Assembly (NCBI GenBank): GCA_016200125.1
Contig: JACQFK010000466.1
Coordinates: 1 to 7,996, forward strand
Length of the DNA stretch: 7,996 nt
Direction of reading: 5' to 3'
From: Planctomycetota bacterium
GTDB lineage: Bacteria; Planctomycetota; MHYJ01; JACPRB01
In this document: piece after piece, positions 6,654 to 7,996 of the stretch
How the letters are laid out: each line of letters opens with the position of its first letter
Position numbering within the stretch: the first letter of the stretch is position 1
The notes under the pieces: model-generated
What the model saw: only the letters and a program-made list of their open reading frames with translations
Databases searched by the model: none
What the model was told of the DNA's origin: nothing
Program-made: the position numbers and the translations under genes

Positions 6654-7051
6654 GGCTTCCGCATCCAGGCCCGCGCCTGCTCGAGGGTCGCGGGCGCGCC
6701 GCGCTTGCGCACCGGGGCGTCGGCGAGCATCCCCTTGCCGTCGCCCGTGCCGGGGGTCCAGTTGACCAGCAGGCCCGCGCGATTGAATTCGTATACGTGG
6801 TCGGTGTAGCGGATCAGCGTCTTCGCAGGGCGCGCGGTCCAGTAGAGGCGGTCGCCGGCGGCGTCGATCAGGATCGAGCCCTCGCGGCCGCTCCGGAGAA
6901 AGCCTTCGAACGTACAGTCGGCCGGCGGCCGGAGGGCCTGCAGTTGCCACACGTCCCAGGCCAGCACGCCGAGGCCGGCGGCGAAGAGGATCAGCGCGCC
7001 CCGGACGAGGATCCGCAGGCAGCCGGGACGGCGCGGGGCGGGATGGTCCAC
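6650..7051 (-). CDS. Single-pass membrane protein of unknown function, coupled to the permease
   Basis: 133 aa from GTG 7051 (reads VDHPAPRRPGCLRILVRGAL). A short basic N-terminus is followed by one hydrophobic segment at about residues 14-33 (LILFAAGLGVLAW), then a soluble domain of about 95 residues. The soluble part contains the strand-like stretches GSILIDAAGDRLYWTAR and HVYEFNRAGLLVNWTPGTGD. By the positive-inside rule the soluble part faces outward. I recognise no family. The TGA stop overlaps the permease ATG (ATGA), so it may be an accessory subunit or regulator of the transporter, or just a co-expressed envelope protein. GTG 7051 is favoured over upstream in-frame starts because TAGAAT ends 7 nt before it, upstream residues look non-native, and a longer version would overlap the divergent DUF2235 gene. 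Confidence 0.7.
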   Translation of the reverse strand: MDHPAPRRPGCLRILVRGALILFAAGLGVLAWDVWQLQALRPPADCTFEGFLRSGREGSILIDAAGDRLYWTARPAKTLIRYTDHVYEFNRAGLLVNWTPGTGDGKGMLADAPVRKRGAPATLEQARAWMRKP

Positions 7052-7058
7052 GCCCGCG

Positions 7059-7064
7059 ATTCTA
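7059..7064 (-). promoter_or_regulatory. Candidate -10 box (TAGAAT) of the membrane protein/permease unit
   Basis: Minus-strand TAGAAT ends 7 nt before GTG 7051, with no ribosome binding site between. This is the same spacing as the TATAAT of the zinc-ribbon operon and predicts a leaderless mRNA. Confidence 0.5.
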
Positions 7065-7078
7065 GCAAACGAATCCTG

Positions 7079-7108
7079 TTGACCGCCCCAAAGAACCTGA
7101 ACTAGGAT
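7079..7108 (+). promoter_or_regulatory. Sigma-70-like promoter of the DUF2235 gene
   Basis: TTGACC (7079-7084) and TAGGAT (7103-7108) are separated by 18 bp. Transcription would start near 7115 and give a leader of about 27 nt carrying a GGAG ribosome binding site at 7131-7134, 7 nt before ATG 7142. It lies back to back with the minus-strand promoter at 7059-7064. Confidence 0.5.
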
Positions 7109-7141
7109 CTGCACGCGACCGGGGACGGGGGGAGATCCGAG

Positions 7142-7666
7142 ATGAAGCGACTCGTCGTCTGCTGCGACGGCACCTGGAACACGGCGTCCCAGGAGGAGAA
7201 CAACCTCCCGGCGCCGACCAACGTCGTGAAGATCTGCAACGCGGTCGCGGACCAGGACGCGGCGGGCAACGAGCAGGTCAAGTACTACCACCCGGGCGTC
7301 GGCACCGAGGGCTCCTTCCTCGCCCGGACGGCCGGCGGCGTCTTCGGCGACGGGCTGGACAAGAACATCAAGAGCGGCTGGGCCTGGATCGCGAGCCACT
7401 ACGCGCCCGGCGACGCCGTCTACCTGTTTGGCTTCAGCCGCGGGGCCTACACCGCGCGCTGCATCGGCGGCCTCGTGGGGGCCTTCGGACTTCCGGTCCT
7501 CGAGGGACTGGAGTCCCGCGACGCCTGGGCCCGGATCGAGGCCGCCTACGAGATCGGATACTCGGAGCAGAAACCCCCCTCGCAGTGGCGGAAGAAGGAC
7601 TGGGCCTGGCGGGAGCCGGGCAGCGTGCGCGCCGGCAGCGCGACGTCGGTCAGCTCGACATCATGA
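7142..7666 (+). pseudogene. DUF2235 alpha/beta hydrolase (Tle1-like family), truncated at a junction near 7610
   Basis: Starts MKRLVVCCDGTWNTA at ATG 7142 behind a good ribosome binding site. The N-terminal CCDGTWN, the following TNVVKI and the nucleophile motif GFSRGAYTAR (Ser99) are diagnostic of the DUF2235 family. That family includes the type VI secretion phospholipase effectors Tle1 and many uncharacterised hydrolases. The recognisable part ends around residue 155-160 (WRKKDWAWRE). The last 15-20 codons before the stop at 7664-7666 are read antisense through a VWA gene and are not hydrolase sequence. Family members usually exceed 300 residues, so the C-terminal half, including the rest of the catalytic triad, is missing. 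No secretion-system genes are nearby. An enzyme with an unknown ester or lipid substrate is likely when intact; the truncated form should be inactive. The break could be an assembly error. Confidence 0.8.
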
Positions 7667-7996
7667 GGGATTTCGGTGCGCCCTACGCCGACCGTGTGGA
7701 TGGGGATTTTCTTCTGGCGGATTTCGGCCATCAACGCGCGGTCCAGGCCTTCGGTGTTGTCGGCCCCGTCGGAAAACACCACCACGCCTCCCAGCGGCAG
7801 CGTGCTCGTCTCCCGCAGGATTCCCGCCAGCGACTCCCCCAATCGGGTGGCGGCGCCGTTGGCTGCGAGCTGAGTCGTGTTTTCGACGCGGTCGAGCCTG
7901 GACGAGAAGCGGTACAACCGGACCTGGAAACGGTTTTGAAGGTCGCGCATCAGGCCGCCCGAGAGCGTCGCCTGCACCTTGTCAAGCCGCGACTGC
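7546..7996 (-). pseudogene. VWA-domain protein fragment, truncated at both ends
   Basis: The frame is open from the window edge (QSRLDKVQATLSGGL) to a stop at 7546. The recognisable core is the second half of a von Willebrand factor A domain. It contains FQVRLYRFSSRLDRVE, VVVFSDGADNTEG and IPIHTVGVGRTEIPHDVELT, and ends ALPARTLPGS at about 7620. Large bacterial membrane proteins with a VWA domain followed by a glutamine-amidotransferase-like domain have this sequence style. The DxSxS metal-site motif would lie outside the window. After LPGSR the frame runs antisense through the DUF2235 gene, and its last 20-25 residues are not VWA sequence. Codon use is less GC-biased here than next door (TTT, GTA, CCT, CAT, GAT, ACT, GCA and CGA occur in about 120 codons). 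This fits DNA of another origin or a misjoined read. Confidence 0.7.

Noticed and set aside
4503..6809. Open frame of about 768 codons on the plus strand
   Set aside because: It runs through the kinase C-terminus out of frame and then antisense through the permease. It is charged, repetitive and domain-free, and both underlying genes are clear.
7142..7666. Type VI secretion effector locus
   Set aside because: DUF2235 alone does not imply T6SS. No VgrG, PAAR, Hcp or immunity gene is visible and the gene is truncated.

Overview
The window is GC-rich (roughly 65-70%) and gene-dense, with almost no intergenic space. It looks like part of a bacterial chromosome, or the end of a metagenome contig. 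A membrane-anchored Hanks-type kinase with an appended lectin-like domain and a zinc-ribbon/PrsW fusion suggest a Planctomycetota- or Acidobacteriota-like heterotroph. That assignment is an inference from gene style only. I see no rRNA, tRNA, CRISPR array, insertion sequence or phage gene, and no stretch over 300 bases without a gene.

Layout. Positions 1-1066 (minus) hold the 5' part of a PrsW-family intramembrane protease with an N-terminal double zinc ribbon; a one-base frameshift separates the two parts. Positions 1105-2235, 2232-2534 and 2543-2716 (minus) form a compact operon, transcribed from the 2716 side: a 57-aa zinc-ribbon protein, an LsrG/YgiN-like ABM-domain protein, and an iron-containing alcohol dehydrogenase. 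The dehydrogenase is complete in one frame except for a TGA where a conserved glycine should be. Positions 2742-3209 (minus) encode an unrecognised helical protein. It is divergent from a Ser/Thr kinase (about 3313-5271, plus) with a T2SSE-N-like domain, kinase domain, membrane anchor, TPR-like segment and lectin-like C-terminus. Converging on the kinase is a two-gene unit (minus): a single-pass membrane protein (6650-7051), which overlaps by 4 bp an APC-superfamily amino-acid permease (5277-6653). Divergent from it is a DUF2235 hydrolase (7142 onward, plus). This reads normally for about 160 codons and then collides at about 7605-7620 with a truncated VWA-domain gene on the opposite strand, which runs off the end. 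The two broken genes share one breakpoint.

The main themes are three disruptions (a frameshift, an in-frame TGA and a double truncation) and a repeated promoter arrangement: a TANNNT -10 hexamer 6-7 nt before the start codon of three minus-strand genes, which predicts leaderless mRNAs. I did not find a convincing new multi-gene system. The most interesting protein is the kinase, and the sharpest puzzles are the TGA in the dehydrogenase and the 7.6-kb junction.
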